Origin: Paracoccaceae bacterium
GTDB lineage: Bacteria; Pseudomonadota; Alphaproteobacteria; Rhodobacterales; Rhodobacteraceae
DNA: 51,821 nucleotides
Direction of reading: 5' to 3'
Assembly (NCBI GenBank): GCA_003332035.1
Contig: QOQI01000005.1
Coordinates: 1 to 51,821 of the forward strand
Each line of letters starts with the position of its first letter. Position 1 is the stretch's first letter. Shown piece after piece: positions 42,689 through 51,821 of the stretch. A model generated the notes under the pieces. The model was not told the origin of the DNA. It searched no databases and worked only from the letters and a program-made list of their open reading frames with translations. The position numbers were made by a program, and so were the translations under genes.

Positions 42689-45088
42689 CTACGTCCGTAA
42701 AAAACCACCAGTAACATTTGCCACTTTTTCAATCACTTTTTTGCTTAAATCTTCAATTTCTGCGTCAGTAAGAGTTTTCTCAGTAGGTTGAAGTCTTACA
42801 GTTAACGCAATAGATTTTTTTTCAGCACCAAATTCTTTACCAATAAATTCATCAAAAACCCTTACTTCTTGTATTAATTGTTTATCCACTCCTGCCGCAG
42901 CAACGACTAAATCTGATGCTTCTATTTCTTTATCTACTACAAATGCAAAATCACGCTCAACAGCTTGTAAATCTACCAAATTTAATGCCGAGCGGGTTGC
43001 ACTCTTATTTCTTGGAACCGGAATTGAATTAGGCCAAATTGTAAAAGCTACAGCAGGCCCCTTCACGTCTATTTCTTTCAAAACTTTTGGATGTATTTCT
43101 CCAAATACTGCTAGAACGGTCTTTGGACCCAGACAAATACACCCGTGTCGCCCAGGGTGCCACCAACTTTTTCCACCTCTCCTAATTTGTACCTTTTCAG
43201 GTGCACCTAATGCAGCCAGTGTAGCCTCAACATCAGCTTTTACGTCAAAAATATCTATATTTCTTATTCTGCTATGTACATTTTTCTTGGATGTTTGACC
43301 TACTAACAAACCAGAAATTTGAAAATCTTGATCATTTGGCTCCCCACCACCAAATACTGGGCCAGCTTCAAATAATGCTATATCATTGAAGCCCCTCGCT
43401 TGATTTCTAGAAGCTGCTTTTAATAAGCAAGGTAGTAGATCAGGTCTCATGTGGCTCATATCAGACGAAATTGGATTTTGCAGTTGGGTAGCTTCAGTAC
43501 CCCCTCCAAATAGTTGCGCTGACCCAACATCAATAAAGCTATAAGAAACACATTCATTATAACCGAGAGCAGCAATACTTCTTCGAGCTGTCTGCTCACG
43601 TTTTTGAGCAGTGTTCAAAACTGGTTTTGGAATGCCCACATCCATTCTGGGTAATGGGATACCCTTTAAATTTGCTAAAGACGCAACTCGAGCAATTTCT
43701 TCTACTATATCCGCTTCACCCAAAACATCAGGTCGCCAAGCGGGTACATGCGCTTGATCATCCGTCAACACAAAACCTAAATCAGTTAAAATTTTTATTT
43801 GTTGATCCGTAGGAATTTTCATCCCCACGAGGGATTGAACTTTATTTGGGTCAAATTTGTAAAACCTTGAGGTATCAGGAATATGACCTTCTTTAACTAA
43901 ATCTGAAGCTTCACCACCGCACAGCTGGAGGATCATCTGAGTTGCAGCCTCAATCCCTTTTGGCGTCCAGGCTGGATCAATACCTCGCTCAAAACGGTAC
44001 CTTGCATCTGAATTAATCTTTAATTCTCGGCCAGTATAAGCTGTTCTAATAGGGTTAAAATATGCTGCCTCCAAAAACACATTTTCAGTTTTATCCGTAC
44101 AACCCGAGTTCAAACCTCCCATTATGCCACCAAGGCTTTCCACACCATTAGAGTCTGAAATTACAGTCATTCCGGAGCTTAGCGTATACTCTTTTTCGTC
44201 CAGACCGATGAATTTTTCTCCACCAGCTGCTTGATGAATTTTTAGTTTATTTCCAACGATTTTATCAGCATCAAAAACGTGAAGAGGACGATTTTGGTCA
44301 TAGGTAAAATAGTTTGTAATATCAACAAGTGCAGATATAGGACGCAACCCTATCGCCTTTAAATAGTCTTGAAGCCATTCAGGAGACTGGCCATTTTTAA
44401 CTCCCTTAATAACACGGCCAAAAAATACTGGCGTATTAACAAGACAGTCTTCTTCGATTTTTATTGAAACAGGGCAAGGGAAACTACCTTTAACGGGATT
44501 AACCTCATTATCTATCAATTTACCTAAACCACGAGCAGCTAAATCTCTTGCTATCCCATGGATTCCAAGTGCATCAGGTCTATTTGGAGTAATCGCAATC
44601 TCTATAGTACTATCAACTTTTGATGGTTTATTGTCTGCTAACCAATCAACAAATCTCTCCCCAACCTTCCCAGAAGGTAATTCAATAATACCATCATGTT
44701 CGTCACTTAATTGCATTTCTCGCTCCGAACACATCATCCCAAAGCTTTCAACACCACGAATTTTCCCAACTCCGATTGTTGTTTCTATACCTGGGACAAA
44801 TACACCAGGCTTTGCTACAACGACCCATATTCCTTTTCGCGCATTTGGCGCACCACAAATTATTTGAAGCTCACCTTCATCCGTCTGCACCTGACATACT
44901 CGCAGTTTATCTGCATTTTGATGCTGCTCAGCACTGAGTACCTTACCAATTGTGAAATCTTTTAGCGCCTCAATGGGGTCTACAACATTTTCAACCTCAA
45001 GCCCTAAATCAGTTAAAGCCAGGAGTATTTCATCTAAATTAGCAGATGTTTCTAAATGTTTTTTCAACCAAGATAGTGTGAACTTCAT
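42689..45088 (-). CDS. pheT: Phenylalanyl-tRNA synthetase beta subunit
   Basis: 799 residues, non-catalytic but tRNA-binding and editing half of the alpha2beta2 enzyme. Order: N-terminal KFTLSWLKKHLETSANLDEI, tRNA-binding OB domain (FTIGKVLSAEQHQNADKLRV), B3/B4 editing domain (LVDITNYFTYDQNRPLHVFD), B5, and C-terminal anticodon-binding FDX-ACB domain (FAFVVDKEIEASDLVVAAAG ... FDEFIGKEF). Follows pheS after 32 bases. Length is normal for alphaproteobacteria. Confidence 0.96.
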   Translation of the reverse strand: MKFTLSWLKKHLETSANLDEILLALTDLGLEVENVVDPIEALKDFTIGKVLSAEQHQNADKLRVCQVQTDEGELQIICGAPNARKGIWVVVAKPGVFVPGIETTIGVGKIRGVESFGMMCSEREMQLSDEHDGIIELPSGKVGERFVDWLADNKPSKVDSTIEIAITPNRPDALGIHGIARDLAARGLGKLIDNEVNPVKGSFPCPVSIKIEEDCLVNTPVFFGRVIKGVKNGQSPEWLQDYLKAIGLRPISALVDITNYFTYDQNRPLHVFDADKIVGNKLKIHQAAGGEKFIGLDEKEYTLSSGMTVISDSNGVESLGGIMGGLNSGCTDKTENVFLEAAYFNPIRTAYTGRELKINSDARYRFERGIDPAWTPKGIEAATQMILQLCGGEASDLVKEGHIPDTSRFYKFDPNKVQSLVGMKIPTDQQIKILTDLGFVLTDDQAHVPAWRPDVLGEADIVEEIARVASLANLKGIPLPRMDVGIPKPVLNTAQKREQTARRSIAALGYNECVSYSFIDVGSAQLFGGGTEATQLQNPISSDMSHMRPDLLPCLLKAASRNQARGFNDIALFEAGPVFGGGEPNDQDFQISGLLVGQTSKKNVHSRIRNIDIFDVKADVEATLAALGAPEKVQIRRGGKSWWHPGRHGCICLGPKTVLAVFGEIHPKVLKEIDVKGPAVAFTIWPNSIPVPRNKSATRSALNLVDLQAVERDFAFVVDKEIEASDLVVAAAGVDKQLIQEVRVFDEFIGKEFGAEKKSIALTVRLQPTEKTLTDAEIEDLSKKVIEKVANVTGGFLRT

Positions 45089-45120
45089 AAATATTTCCTT
45101 ATTTCAACACCACAGGTCAC

Positions 45121-46194
45121 TTACCTGGAAAGACCTGCATGAAGGTTGGGTTGGTCAAGTGCAGTGAAACCATAATGGCGAAGCCATCTAAGATCGCTAT
45201 CAAAAAAGGCTCTTAAATCAGGAACCCCATATTTAAGCATTGCTATTCTATCTATCCCCATCCCAAAAGCAAAACCTTGCCAAAGATTAGGATCAATACC
45301 ACCAGCTTGCAAAACTTTTGGATGCACCATTCCAGAGCCAAGAATTTCAAGCCAATCATCACCCTCGCCAACTTTGAGCTGCCCGTTGTCCCATGAGCAT
45401 CGGATGTCAACTTCAGCAGATGGCTCTGTAAACGGAAAATGGGATGCTCTAAATCGAAGCTCAACATCATTGACTTCAAAATATGTTTTTACAAATTCCT
45501 CTAAAACCCACTTTAAATTAGCCATCGAGAGCGATTGATCAATTGCCAAACCTTCAACCTGATGAAACATTGGCGTGTGGGTTTGATCATAATCCGCTCT
45601 ATAGACACCGCCCGGACATATCACTCGTACCGGAGCACCAGTATTTTCCATAGTCCTAATTTGTACAGGAGATGTATGAGTTCGTAAAACATGCGGGGCT
45701 CTATCGTCATTTTCTGAACGGTACATGTAAAAAGTATCCATCTCAGCTCTTGCTGGATGATGGCTTGGAATATTTAATGCATCAAAATTGTACCAATCTG
45801 TTTCTACTCTGGGCCCTTCAGCTACAGAAAAGTCCATATTAGCGAATATGCTTATTACTTCTTCAGTCACTTGAGATATTGGATGTATCGTGCCAGCGGG
45901 CCTTTCGCGAGATGGTAAAGTAACATCTAACCACTCTGATTTTAACCGCTCATTTAGCACTGAATCTTCTAGAGCTTCTTTTTTTGCAGAAATAGCACTT
46001 ATGATTTCGTTTTTTAGATCATTTAGTGCAGGACCAGCAACTTGTCTTTCTTCGGGAGACATTTGGCCCAATTCACGCATTTTAAGACTAACTTCACCTT
46101 TCTTACCAAGTGCAGCCAGTCTGACGGCTTCTAAGGCATTCTCATCGCCTGCAATATCGATTGCCTGAATATACTTATTGCGCAAATTTTCCAT
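45121..46194 (-). CDS. pheS: Phenylalanyl-tRNA synthetase alpha subunit
   Basis: Catalytic subunit, class II synthetase, 357 residues. N-terminal coiled coil, then [20 protein letters not shown] and [20 protein letters not shown]. Motif 2 is in [20 protein letters not shown] and [10 protein letters not shown]; motif 3 is in [20 protein letters not shown] (about 311-330). The start at 46194 has GGAGAG ahead; six codons upstream a further ATG lacks such a site. rplT lies 132 bases upstream in the same direction, as in many bacteria. No Phe-rich leader peptide was found. Confidence 0.96.
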   Translation of the reverse strand: MENLRNKYIQAIDIAGDENALEAVRLAALGKKGEVSLKMRELGQMSPEERQVAGPALNDLKNEIISAISAKKEALEDSVLNERLKSEWLDVTLPSRERPAGTIHPISQVTEEVISIFANMDFSVAEGPRVETDWYNFDALNIPSHHPARAEMDTFYMYRSENDDRAPHVLRTHTSPVQIRTMENTGAPVRVICPGGVYRADYDQTHTPMFHQVEGLAIDQSLSMANLKWVLEEFVKTYFEVNDVELRFRASHFPFTEPSAEVDIRCSWDNGQLKVGEGDDWLEILGSGMVHPKVLQAGGIDPNLWQGFAFGMGIDRIAMLKYGVPDLRAFFDSDLRWLRHYGFTALDQPNLHAGLSR

Positions 46195-46326
46195 ACTTAC
46201 TCTCCAATGCACTCTTTTTTGTGCTAATGGAATAGAAAGACGGCTTCAAGTCACCAATCAAATTAACTAACAATCATTTCAGCATATCTTCGAATAGCAA
46301 CTATTATTTAACCAAATATCTATTCT

Positions 46327-46689
46327 TTAAGATAATGCTGATTTAGCTTGATCAACAATAGCGTTAAACGCAGTTGGTTCGTGAACTGCTAAATCAGCAA
46401 GAACTTTTCGATCAACTTCAATACCAGCTAGGCCAAGACCATTAATAAACCGACTGTAAGTTAGAGTTTCGTCATGAGCTCTAACAGCAGCATTTATCCT
46501 CTGGATCCACAAGCTACGAAAATTTCTCTTTCTATTATGACGGTCACGAGTTGCATATTGATTGGCTTTATCAACCGCTTGCGTCGCTACTTTAAAAGTA
46601 TTTTTTCTCCGACCGTAATAACCTTTCGCTTGATCAGTTATCTTCTTATGACGTTTGTGTGTTGTTACACCACTTGTTACTCTAGACAT
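46327..46689 (-). CDS. rplT: Ribosomal protein bL20
   Basis: 50S assembly protein, 120 residues: [60 protein letters not shown] and [20 protein letters not shown]. rpmI lies 17 bases upstream. In E. coli L20 represses its own operon; infC is not next to this pair here. Confidence 0.96.
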   Translation of the reverse strand: MSRVTSGVTTHKRHKKITDQAKGYYGRRKNTFKVATQAVDKANQYATRDRHNRKRNFRSLWIQRINAAVRAHDETLTYSRFINGLGLAGIEVDRKVLADLAVHEPTAFNAIVDQAKSALS

Positions 46690-46706
46690 TGACTAAGCCC
46701 TCTCAA

Positions 46707-46907
46707 CTATCGCGCATAAGGCATCATGCCTTTGATGATTTTCTCATCAGCAGCACAAAGTGTGGTCGTTCCCCGCGCATTGCGAATGAACTTGGTGGTA
46801 CGTTTAATCATACCGTGACGCTTGCCGGCCTGGGCGGCCTTTACGCGTCCGCTAGCGGTCACTTTGAACCGCTTTTTACAGCTGGATTTAGTCTTCATCT
46901 TAGGCAT
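46707..46907 (-). CDS. rpmI: Ribosomal protein bL35
   Basis: 66 residues: [20 protein letters not shown] then [19 protein letters not shown]-like sequence and [11 protein letters not shown]. The start at 46907 is supported by AGGAGA just upstream; a longer frame from 46973 would add 22 residues not seen in L35. It is paired with rplT and lies 119 bases after pyk. Confidence 0.95.
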   Translation of the reverse strand: MPKMKTKSSCKKRFKVTASGRVKAAQAGKRHGMIKRTTKFIRNARGTTTLCAADEKIIKGMMPYAR

Positions 46908-47026
46908 TTCCGTCTCCTCTTTATTCAGGTTCGGTTGAGATACAACTCGGCATGCCATTATGGCCGGAAGCACCTATCATTGCGTCGTATAAACCGTTGT
47001 TTTAAAATTCGCAACCCGCTTTTTAG

Positions 47027-48472
47027 CTACTCGGGATCCATTGCATAAATCATGCGTTCGTTACACGGCGCAACCCTAAGAATATTGGTCGTGCCAGTTA
47101 TGTTAAAAGGAACACCTGCAGTAATTACAACTTGTTCAGTTTCATTAGCGAGGCCTTCTGCCAGTGCTGCCCTCACCGCGCTCACTACAGCTTCCTTAAA
47201 GCGAGTTTTGCTACCAGAGAGAACACAATTTGTGCCCCAAGTTAAAGCAAGTCGTCTAGCGGTCTCTATTTCAGAAGATAAAGCTATTATAGGTACCCGT
47301 GGGCGTTCTCTTGCTGTTAACAAAGCCGTGGTGCCAGTTTGTGTAAAGCAACAAATAGCTTTTATGTCAGTAGTTTCAGCTATTTCGCGTGCAGCGGAAA
47401 CAATTCCGTCTGCTACTGAGTTTCTTTTAGCTCTTCTCGAGGCCTCCATTACTTCTGTGTAAGTTGGATCACTCTCGACTTCGATAGCAACATTATTCAT
47501 TGTTTCCACAGCTAAAATTGGAAATTGTCCAGCGGCTGACTCAGCTGAAAGCATTATAGCGTCTGACCCCTCATAAATAGCAGTTGCAACATCAGAAACC
47601 TCAGCACGCGTGGGCATGGGGCTTTCAATCATACTTTCCAACATTTGGGTTGCTACAATTACTGGCTTCGCTGCCGCTCTACATTTGCGAACTAACCTTT
47701 TCTGAATTGGTGGAACATTTTGAACAGGTAATTCTACACCTAAATCACCTCTTGCAACCATTACTCCGTCAGACACCTTTAATATGTCATCAAAACTTTT
47801 AACTGCTGAGGGTTTTTCAATTTTCGAAATTACAGACGCTCTTCCCGCTATTAAGTTACGCGCCTCTAATATATCTTCAGCTCTTTGAACAAACGATAGA
47901 GCCAACCAATCGATACCCAAGTCACATATAAATTCTAAATCGGCCCGATCCTTTTCGGAAAGTGCCGCAAGTGGCAAAATTACATCTGGAACATTGACAC
48001 CTTTTCTATCAGAAATTTCACCACCATTTAAAACCAAACAATCCGCAAATTCTGGACCACATTTTTCAACTATTAATTTTATTTTTCCATCATTTATTAA
48101 TAAATGAGCTCCCTCATGCAAAGCCTGAAAAATTTCCGGATGCGGTAACTGAACACGATCTTTTGTGCCTACTTCGTCTTTCAAGTCTAGTCTAAACTTC
48201 TCATTTTCCGTTATTTCCTCAACGCCATTTTTGAATGTGCCAACTCTTAATTTTGGCCCTTGCAAATCTGCTAAAATTGCTATCGGACTATTAAGCTCAG
48301 CCTCTATCTGACGTATTATTTCATGCCTTTCAGCTATCTCTTCGTGACTTCCGTGACTCATATTTAGTCGAAAAACATCTGCACCAGCTAAGTGTAGGGC
48401 TTTAATTGTATCGTAATCGCTGGAAGAAGGTCCTAAAGTGGCTACAATTTTAATATTACGCTGTCTTCTCAT
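47027..48472 (-). CDS. pyk: Pyruvate kinase
   Basis: Glycolytic enzyme, PEP plus ADP to pyruvate plus ATP, 481 residues. RRQRNIKIVATLGPSSSDYD, FRLNMSHGSHEEI, ILADLQGPKLRVG, SVISKIEKPSAVKSFDDILK (active-site Lys), VMVARGDLGVELPVQNVPP and AKPVIVATQMLESMI are all present. The C-terminal domain begins at about 355 and ends near CNERMIYAMDPE. It lies upstream of rpmI-rplT in the same direction. A perfect palindrome at 48510-48529, 38 bases before the start, points to control by a LacI-family repressor of central carbon metabolism. Confidence 0.96.
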   Translation of the reverse strand: MRRQRNIKIVATLGPSSSDYDTIKALHLAGADVFRLNMSHGSHEEIAERHEIIRQIEAELNSPIAILADLQGPKLRVGTFKNGVEEITENEKFRLDLKDEVGTKDRVQLPHPEIFQALHEGAHLLINDGKIKLIVEKCGPEFADCLVLNGGEISDRKGVNVPDVILPLAALSEKDRADLEFICDLGIDWLALSFVQRAEDILEARNLIAGRASVISKIEKPSAVKSFDDILKVSDGVMVARGDLGVELPVQNVPPIQKRLVRKCRAAAKPVIVATQMLESMIESPMPTRAEVSDVATAIYEGSDAIMLSAESAAGQFPILAVETMNNVAIEVESDPTYTEVMEASRRAKRNSVADGIVSAAREIAETTDIKAICCFTQTGTTALLTARERPRVPIIALSSEIETARRLALTWGTNCVLSGSKTRFKEAVVSAVRAALAEGLANETEQVVITAGVPFNITGTTNILRVAPCNERMIYAMDPE

Positions 48473-48509
48473 ATTTTGACCTTCACCCCGGATAAAACTT
48501 CATAAAAAT

Positions 48510-48529
48510 AAATGTTAGCGATAACATTT
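48510..48529. promoter_or_regulatory. Perfect LacI-family operator upstream of pyk
   Basis: AAATGTTA-GCGA-TAACATTT is an exact 8-bp inverted repeat with a 4-base centre. ATGTTA-N4-TAACAT is the known operator shape of E. coli GntR and close relatives. A possible pyk promoter (TTGCTA at 48564-48559 and CATAAG at 48541-48536 on the minus strand) would place the operator over the transcription start. The LacI-type gene at 30367 is the obvious candidate binder. The site also lies before the divergent gene at 48601. Confidence 0.75.
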
Positions 48530-48600
48530 CTGGCACTTATGGTATATTTTGTTTATCATAGCAACTTAAGTAATTACCAGCATTCTAAAGTTTAATTTTT

Positions 48601-49341
48601 ATGGATTACAAACCATTCCAAATTTTTAAAAACAAACCCAGAGCACCTTGGGTTATCATTTGTGATCATGCATCAAACCTTGTGCCCGAAAGTATTGCAG
48701 AAGGAAATTTAGGTCTCAATAAGATAGAGATGCAAAGACATATTGCATTTGATGTTGGCGCAAAGAGTTTAGCAATAGAATTAGGGAATATTTTGAATGC
48801 TCCAGTAGTGTGTTCAAATTTTTCACGCTTGGTCATTGACCCAAACCGTGGAGAGAAAGATCCAACTTTAGTGATGCAATTATATGATGGAACAATAATT
48901 CCAGCTAACAAGAATATTGCAAAACAAGAAATTTTGAGAAGATTAAATCTTTTTTATAGACCTTATCACAATGCGATAGATCAAATATTAGCCCCTATAG
49001 AAAATCCAATAATTGTTTCAATTCATTCCTTTACACCGCAGTTGAAGGGAAAGAAAAAGAGGCCATGGGATATTGGTTTATTAGCTGCCAATGACCGTCG
49101 ATTTCATAATGCCTTACTTGGCTGTTTTGCAAGTGATCCAAGGCTTTGTATCGGTGATAACCAACCGTACATAGGGAAATTACCAGGTGACACAATAGAT
49201 AAACATGCAATTGAAAAAGGAAGACTGAATACATTAGTTGAGGTTAGAAATGATTTAATTGCGAACAATGAAAATCAGAAAACCTGGGCCAAAATCATTG
49301 GAAAAAACTTAAATCAAGCAAAGGATCTTTTAGATGGATGA
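48601..49341 (+). CDS. N-formylglutamate amidohydrolase-family protein
   Basis: 246 residues. VIICDHASNLVPESI, RHIAFDVGAKSLAIELGNIL, CSNFSRLVIDPNRGEKDPTL, and IVSIHSFTPQLKG are conserved in this family, which removes formate from N-formylglutamate in histidine breakdown or acts on related N-acyl amino acids. The Zn ligands expected are within DHAS and HSFT. No other hut gene is near, so the real substrate is open. The next gene overlaps by eight bases. It shares the upstream region, with its palindrome, with pyk. Confidence 0.85.
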   Translation: MDYKPFQIFKNKPRAPWVIICDHASNLVPESIAEGNLGLNKIEMQRHIAFDVGAKSLAIELGNILNAPVVCSNFSRLVIDPNRGEKDPTLVMQLYDGTIIPANKNIAKQEILRRLNLFYRPYHNAIDQILAPIENPIIVSIHSFTPQLKGKKKRPWDIGLLAANDRRFHNALLGCFASDPRLCIGDNQPYIGKLPGDTIDKHAIEKGRLNTLVEVRNDLIANNENQKTWAKIIGKNLNQAKDLLDG

Positions 49342-49648
49342 AGCATTGAAAATAAAACTTGAGGCATCTGCCTTTAGGGCATTACAAAAACATTTAATGG
49401 TAGAACGTACAGATGTCCAAAACATAGATCTTATGAACCTAGCTGGCTTTTGTCGCAACTGCTTATCTAGATGGTATCAAGAGGCAGCACTGGAAAATGG
49501 TCTAGAACTGACTAAAGACGAAGCCCGCGAAATTTTCTATGGAATGTCGATGGAAGAATGGAAAACAAACTATCAGACCGAGGCAAATAAAGATAAACAG
49601 GATAATTTTAAAAGTGCGTTTTCAGAAAATGTAAAATCAACAAATTAA
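49334..49648 (+). CDS. DUF1244-family protein
   Basis: 104 residues. LEASAFRALQKHLMVERTDV, DLMNLAGFCRNCLSRWYQEA and ALENGLELTKDEAREIFYGM match DUF1244, a small helical family of proteobacteria. FCRNC is conserved and could bind metal or iron. Starts within the end of the amidohydrolase-like gene, so the two are likely coupled. Function unknown. Confidence 0.85.
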   Translation: MDEALKIKLEASAFRALQKHLMVERTDVQNIDLMNLAGFCRNCLSRWYQEAALENGLELTKDEAREIFYGMSMEEWKTNYQTEANKDKQDNFKSAFSENVKSTN

Positions 49649-49684
49649 TCTGTGAACCTTTGATATTTATCTCTTCGATTATAA

Positions 49685-51007
49685 TTACTTTGCTTTAATA
49701 TTTTGTAATAGTGGTAAAACCTTCGACATATCTGGCCCCCGCTCCTTTCCAGTAAGAGCAAGTCGGAGAGGCATAAAAAGCTGCTTTCCCTTACGGCCAG
49801 TGAGTTGCTTCACTTCTTCGGTCCATTTCGACCAAGTGTATTCATCAAAAGGCATAGCTGGTATAATAGACATGGCTTTTTTAACAAATTCTTGGTCATC
49901 CTCATCTATAATTGGCTCAGCGCCTTTTGCAAAAATATCCCACCAGACCGATAGATCATTTAAGGTATTAATGTTTTCTCGTGTAATATCCCAGAAAGAC
50001 TGAGCTAAATCCTCCGGCACCCCCAAAGAGTCTAGATTCTGCTGAACATCGCCCAAGTTCAGAGTTTGAAGATATCGATGCGTTAAGGGATAAAGGTCTT
50101 TTTCATCAAATTTAGTAGGAGCTGATCCAAAGATTGAAAGATCAAAGTCTTTGGCAATTTCATCTAGTGTTACACGAAGCTCAACTGGCTGGGAAGACCC
50201 CAAACGTGCCATCAAACTACATAGGGCGGCCGGTTCAATACCCGCTTCTCGCAAATCTCTTAGGGCTAAGGTGCCTAACCTTTTTGATAAGGCCTCTCCA
50301 CCCGGACCAGTCAGAAGAGAATGGTGAGCAAAGTTGGGAACATCACCACCTAGAGCTTTAATCATCTGGATTTGTGTTGCAGTATTTGTAACATGATCTG
50401 ACCCACGCACTACGTGAGTTATTCCCATTTCTATATCATCGACCACAGATGCCAGTGTGTAGAGATATTGACCATCCGCTCTTATTAAAACAGGATCTGA
50501 AACTGATGCTGCATCAATAGAGAGGTCTTTCAGAACTCCATCTTCCCACTCAATACGATTTTGCTCAAGCTTGAACCTCCAGTGGCCATCACCGTGATTA
50601 CTTCTGAGGTTTGATTTTTCTTCATCTGATAAAGCCAATGCTGCCCGGTCATAAACAGGTGGTTTACCCATATTCAGTTGTTTTTTACGTTTTAAATCAA
50701 GTTCTGAGGGGGTCTCAAAACATTCATAGAGCAAATCAATAGAACGCAACTTATCGGATGCGGAATTATATAAGTCTAATCTAGATGATTGATATTCAAC
50801 TCGATCCCATTCGAGACCTAACCACTCTAAATCTGTCTTGATAGCATCTACATATTCCTGCTTAGACCTCTCCTGGTCAGTGTCATCAATTCTTAGAATG
50901 AAACTACCCGCACTTTTCTTAGCAAGAAGGAAGTTCATAAGGGCAGCTCTAACATTTCCGATATGCAAGAAACCTGTCGGTGAAGGAGCAAAACGCGTAA
51001 TTACCAT
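49685..51007 (-). CDS. gltX: Glutamyl-tRNA synthetase
   Basis: Class I aminoacyl-tRNA synthetase, 440 residues. The HIGH motif is FAPSPTGFLHIGNVRAALMN (HIGN 15-18) and the KMSKS-like motif is GEALSKRLGTLALR, the LSKRLG form found in this group. VLIRADGQYLYTLASVVDDI and HVVRGSDHVTNTATQIQMIK are also typical. AGGAG stands before the ATG. Many alphaproteobacteria have two gltX copies, one charging tRNA-Gln for the GatCAB route; I cannot tell which this is. Confidence 0.93.
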   Translation of the reverse strand: MVITRFAPSPTGFLHIGNVRAALMNFLLAKKSAGSFILRIDDTDQERSKQEYVDAIKTDLEWLGLEWDRVEYQSSRLDLYNSASDKLRSIDLLYECFETPSELDLKRKKQLNMGKPPVYDRAALALSDEEKSNLRSNHGDGHWRFKLEQNRIEWEDGVLKDLSIDAASVSDPVLIRADGQYLYTLASVVDDIEMGITHVVRGSDHVTNTATQIQMIKALGGDVPNFAHHSLLTGPGGEALSKRLGTLALRDLREAGIEPAALCSLMARLGSSQPVELRVTLDEIAKDFDLSIFGSAPTKFDEKDLYPLTHRYLQTLNLGDVQQNLDSLGVPEDLAQSFWDITRENINTLNDLSVWWDIFAKGAEPIIDEDDQEFVKKAMSIIPAMPFDEYTWSKWTEEVKQLTGRKGKQLFMPLRLALTGKERGPDMSKVLPLLQNIKAK

Positions 51008-51208
51008 AAATAATCTCCTGACTATGTTGCTTTTTCATAAGTGTCAGAATTTGTCCAGCACTCAAAAGAAAGAGGGTTTCAAGAAACACCATTTATAGCT
51101 AGCTGCATTAAAAATAAAAAGTTATAAACTTAGAAAACCATTCTAAAGTTAAATATTACAGTCAAATTTAGTTAAGTTGGATCAAATTAGTCTCTAATTA
51201 TTCTTGCT

Positions 51209-51821
51209 ATGAAAAATAAAAATAAATCAATTATAGTTGTAGGAGCTGGTATCGTGGGAGTATCAACGGCTCTTTGGCTTCAGAAACAAGGGGAAGAAGT
51301 TATTTTAATTGATAGCTCACAACCAGGTACCGGAGCCAGTTTTGGTAATGCGGGTCTTCTGGCCCAGTGGGCAATGGTACCCGTGAACGTGCCAGAATTG
51401 TGGAAATCAGCACCAAAATATCTACTCAACAAATCCTCACCTGTTTTTATGCGATGGAGCTATTTTCCAAAATTATTCCCTTGGTTAGCTAAATTCATGG
51501 CAAACGCTACAGAAAACCGTTCAAATAAAATTATCGAAAACCTTACACCACTTGTTCAAGACGCTGTTGACCAGCACCAAAATTTAGTCAAAGGCACTCA
51601 AGCAGCAAAATGGTTGCGCGACAGTAAATTTAGTTACGTATATCGAACGCATGATGCTTTTAAAGCAGACACCTATGGATGGAAGATCAAATCAAATCTG
51701 GGATTTATTCCAAATCTAGTCTTAGGAGATGACGTCCGCGAAGAGGAGCCAATTCTTTCTCCCGACATCAGGTGTATGGCTGTCTTGGAAGGCCAGGGGC
51801 ATATTACTAACCCGCTGGGAT
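51209..51821 (+). CDS. DadA-like FAD-dependent amino acid oxidoreductase (N-terminal part)
   Basis: Runs off the right edge after 204 codons. SIIVVGAGIVGVSTALWLQK (about 7-26) is the FAD-binding Rossmann motif, and GTGASFGNAGLLAQWAMVPV follows, matching the DAO/DadA family (D-amino acid dehydrogenase and glycine oxidase relatives). No strong ribosome site is seen; the ATG at 51209 is the first start that keeps the Rossmann motif at the N-terminus. It diverges from gltX. Substrate not decided: D-amino acid, sarcosine or similar. Confidence 0.85.
   Translation, partial: MKNKNKSIIVVGAGIVGVSTALWLQKQGEEVILIDSSQPGTGASFGNAGLLAQWAMVPVNVPELWKSAPKYLLNKSSPVFMRWSYFPKLFPWLAKFMANATENRSNKIIENLTPLVQDAVDQHQNLVKGTQAAKWLRDSKFSYVYRTHDAFKADTYGWKIKSNLGFIPNLVLGDDVREEEPILSPDIRCMAVLEGQGHITNPLG

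Noticed and set aside
46195-46326. Attenuator with Phe leader peptide before pheS
   Set aside because: The only short frame stops after three codons and no run of Phe codons occurs; the GCAC/GTGC hairpin near the start is weak.
48531-48546. TGGCAC as sigma-54 promoter before the amidohydrolase-like gene
   Set aside because: The second box TTGCA is absent at the required spacing.

Overview
The window is AT-rich chromosomal DNA of an alphaproteobacterium, most likely a low-GC marine member of the Rhodobacterales (roseobacter group). Evidence for this is the tau/xsc/soe taurine cluster, an F0 operon with separate b and b' subunits, a CcrM-type GANTC methyltransferase next to rnhB, COQ9, ETF-ubiquinone oxidoreductase, DUF1244 and DUF465 proteins, an S16 protein with an Ala/Glu tail and a cysteine-free L31. 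Assignment below order level is inference. I see no mobile element, CRISPR array, rRNA or tRNA.

Region 1 (1-12,730) is a taurine catabolism island. tauA and the 5' end of tauB point left (uptake). tpa, tauR, xsc, pta, a TauE/SafE-type exporter and soeABC point right. Together they import taurine, transaminate it to sulfoacetaldehyde, cleave this to acetyl phosphate plus sulfite, convert acetyl phosphate to acetyl-CoA, and export sulfite or oxidise it to sulfate. Two direct-repeat elements with the same 23-bp phase precede tpa and xsc and are good candidates for TauR operators.

Region 2 (12,730-15,280) is the F0 part of ATP synthase on the minus strand (atpI-B-E-F'-F), separated from soeC by a bidirectional terminator. 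An ArsR-type regulator with a perfect palindrome in front of it follows.

Region 3 (15,840-21,540) is a translation and secretion block: ffh behind a structured leader, a GNAT acetyltransferase, chorismate mutase, rpsP, a 49-residue membrane protein, rimM, trmD, rplS and rpmE.

Region 4 (21,590-31,390) holds envelope and DNA maintenance genes: a divergent Kdo-transferase homologue that seems to start at ATT, lpxK, a CoA transferase, a DsbA-like thioredoxin, a DciA-like protein, mutY, an AlkB-type hydroxylase, ccrM with GANTC sites in its leader, rnhB and a GntR/CceR-like LacI regulator.

Region 5 (31,390-41,640) holds small conserved proteins, trmN6, a polyprenyl diphosphate synthase gene (ispB-like), ispE, a TPR protein, ETF-QO, greA, a quinone reductase, COQ9, rpsU behind a start-site hairpin, and ppk2.

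Region 6 (41,640-51,821) holds an Lrp regulator, a YtoQ-family gene, pheT, pheS, rplT, rpmI, pyk with a perfect LacI-type operator, an N-formylglutamate amidohydrolase-like gene, DUF1244, gltX and the start of a DadA-like FAD oxidoreductase.

Most of the window is conserved housekeeping sequence. The points most worth a second look are the TauR repeat pairs, the pyk operator together with the LacI gene, the ATT-started WaaA-like protein that has lost catalytic motifs, the structured RNA ahead of ffh, and the GANTC pair ahead of ccrM.
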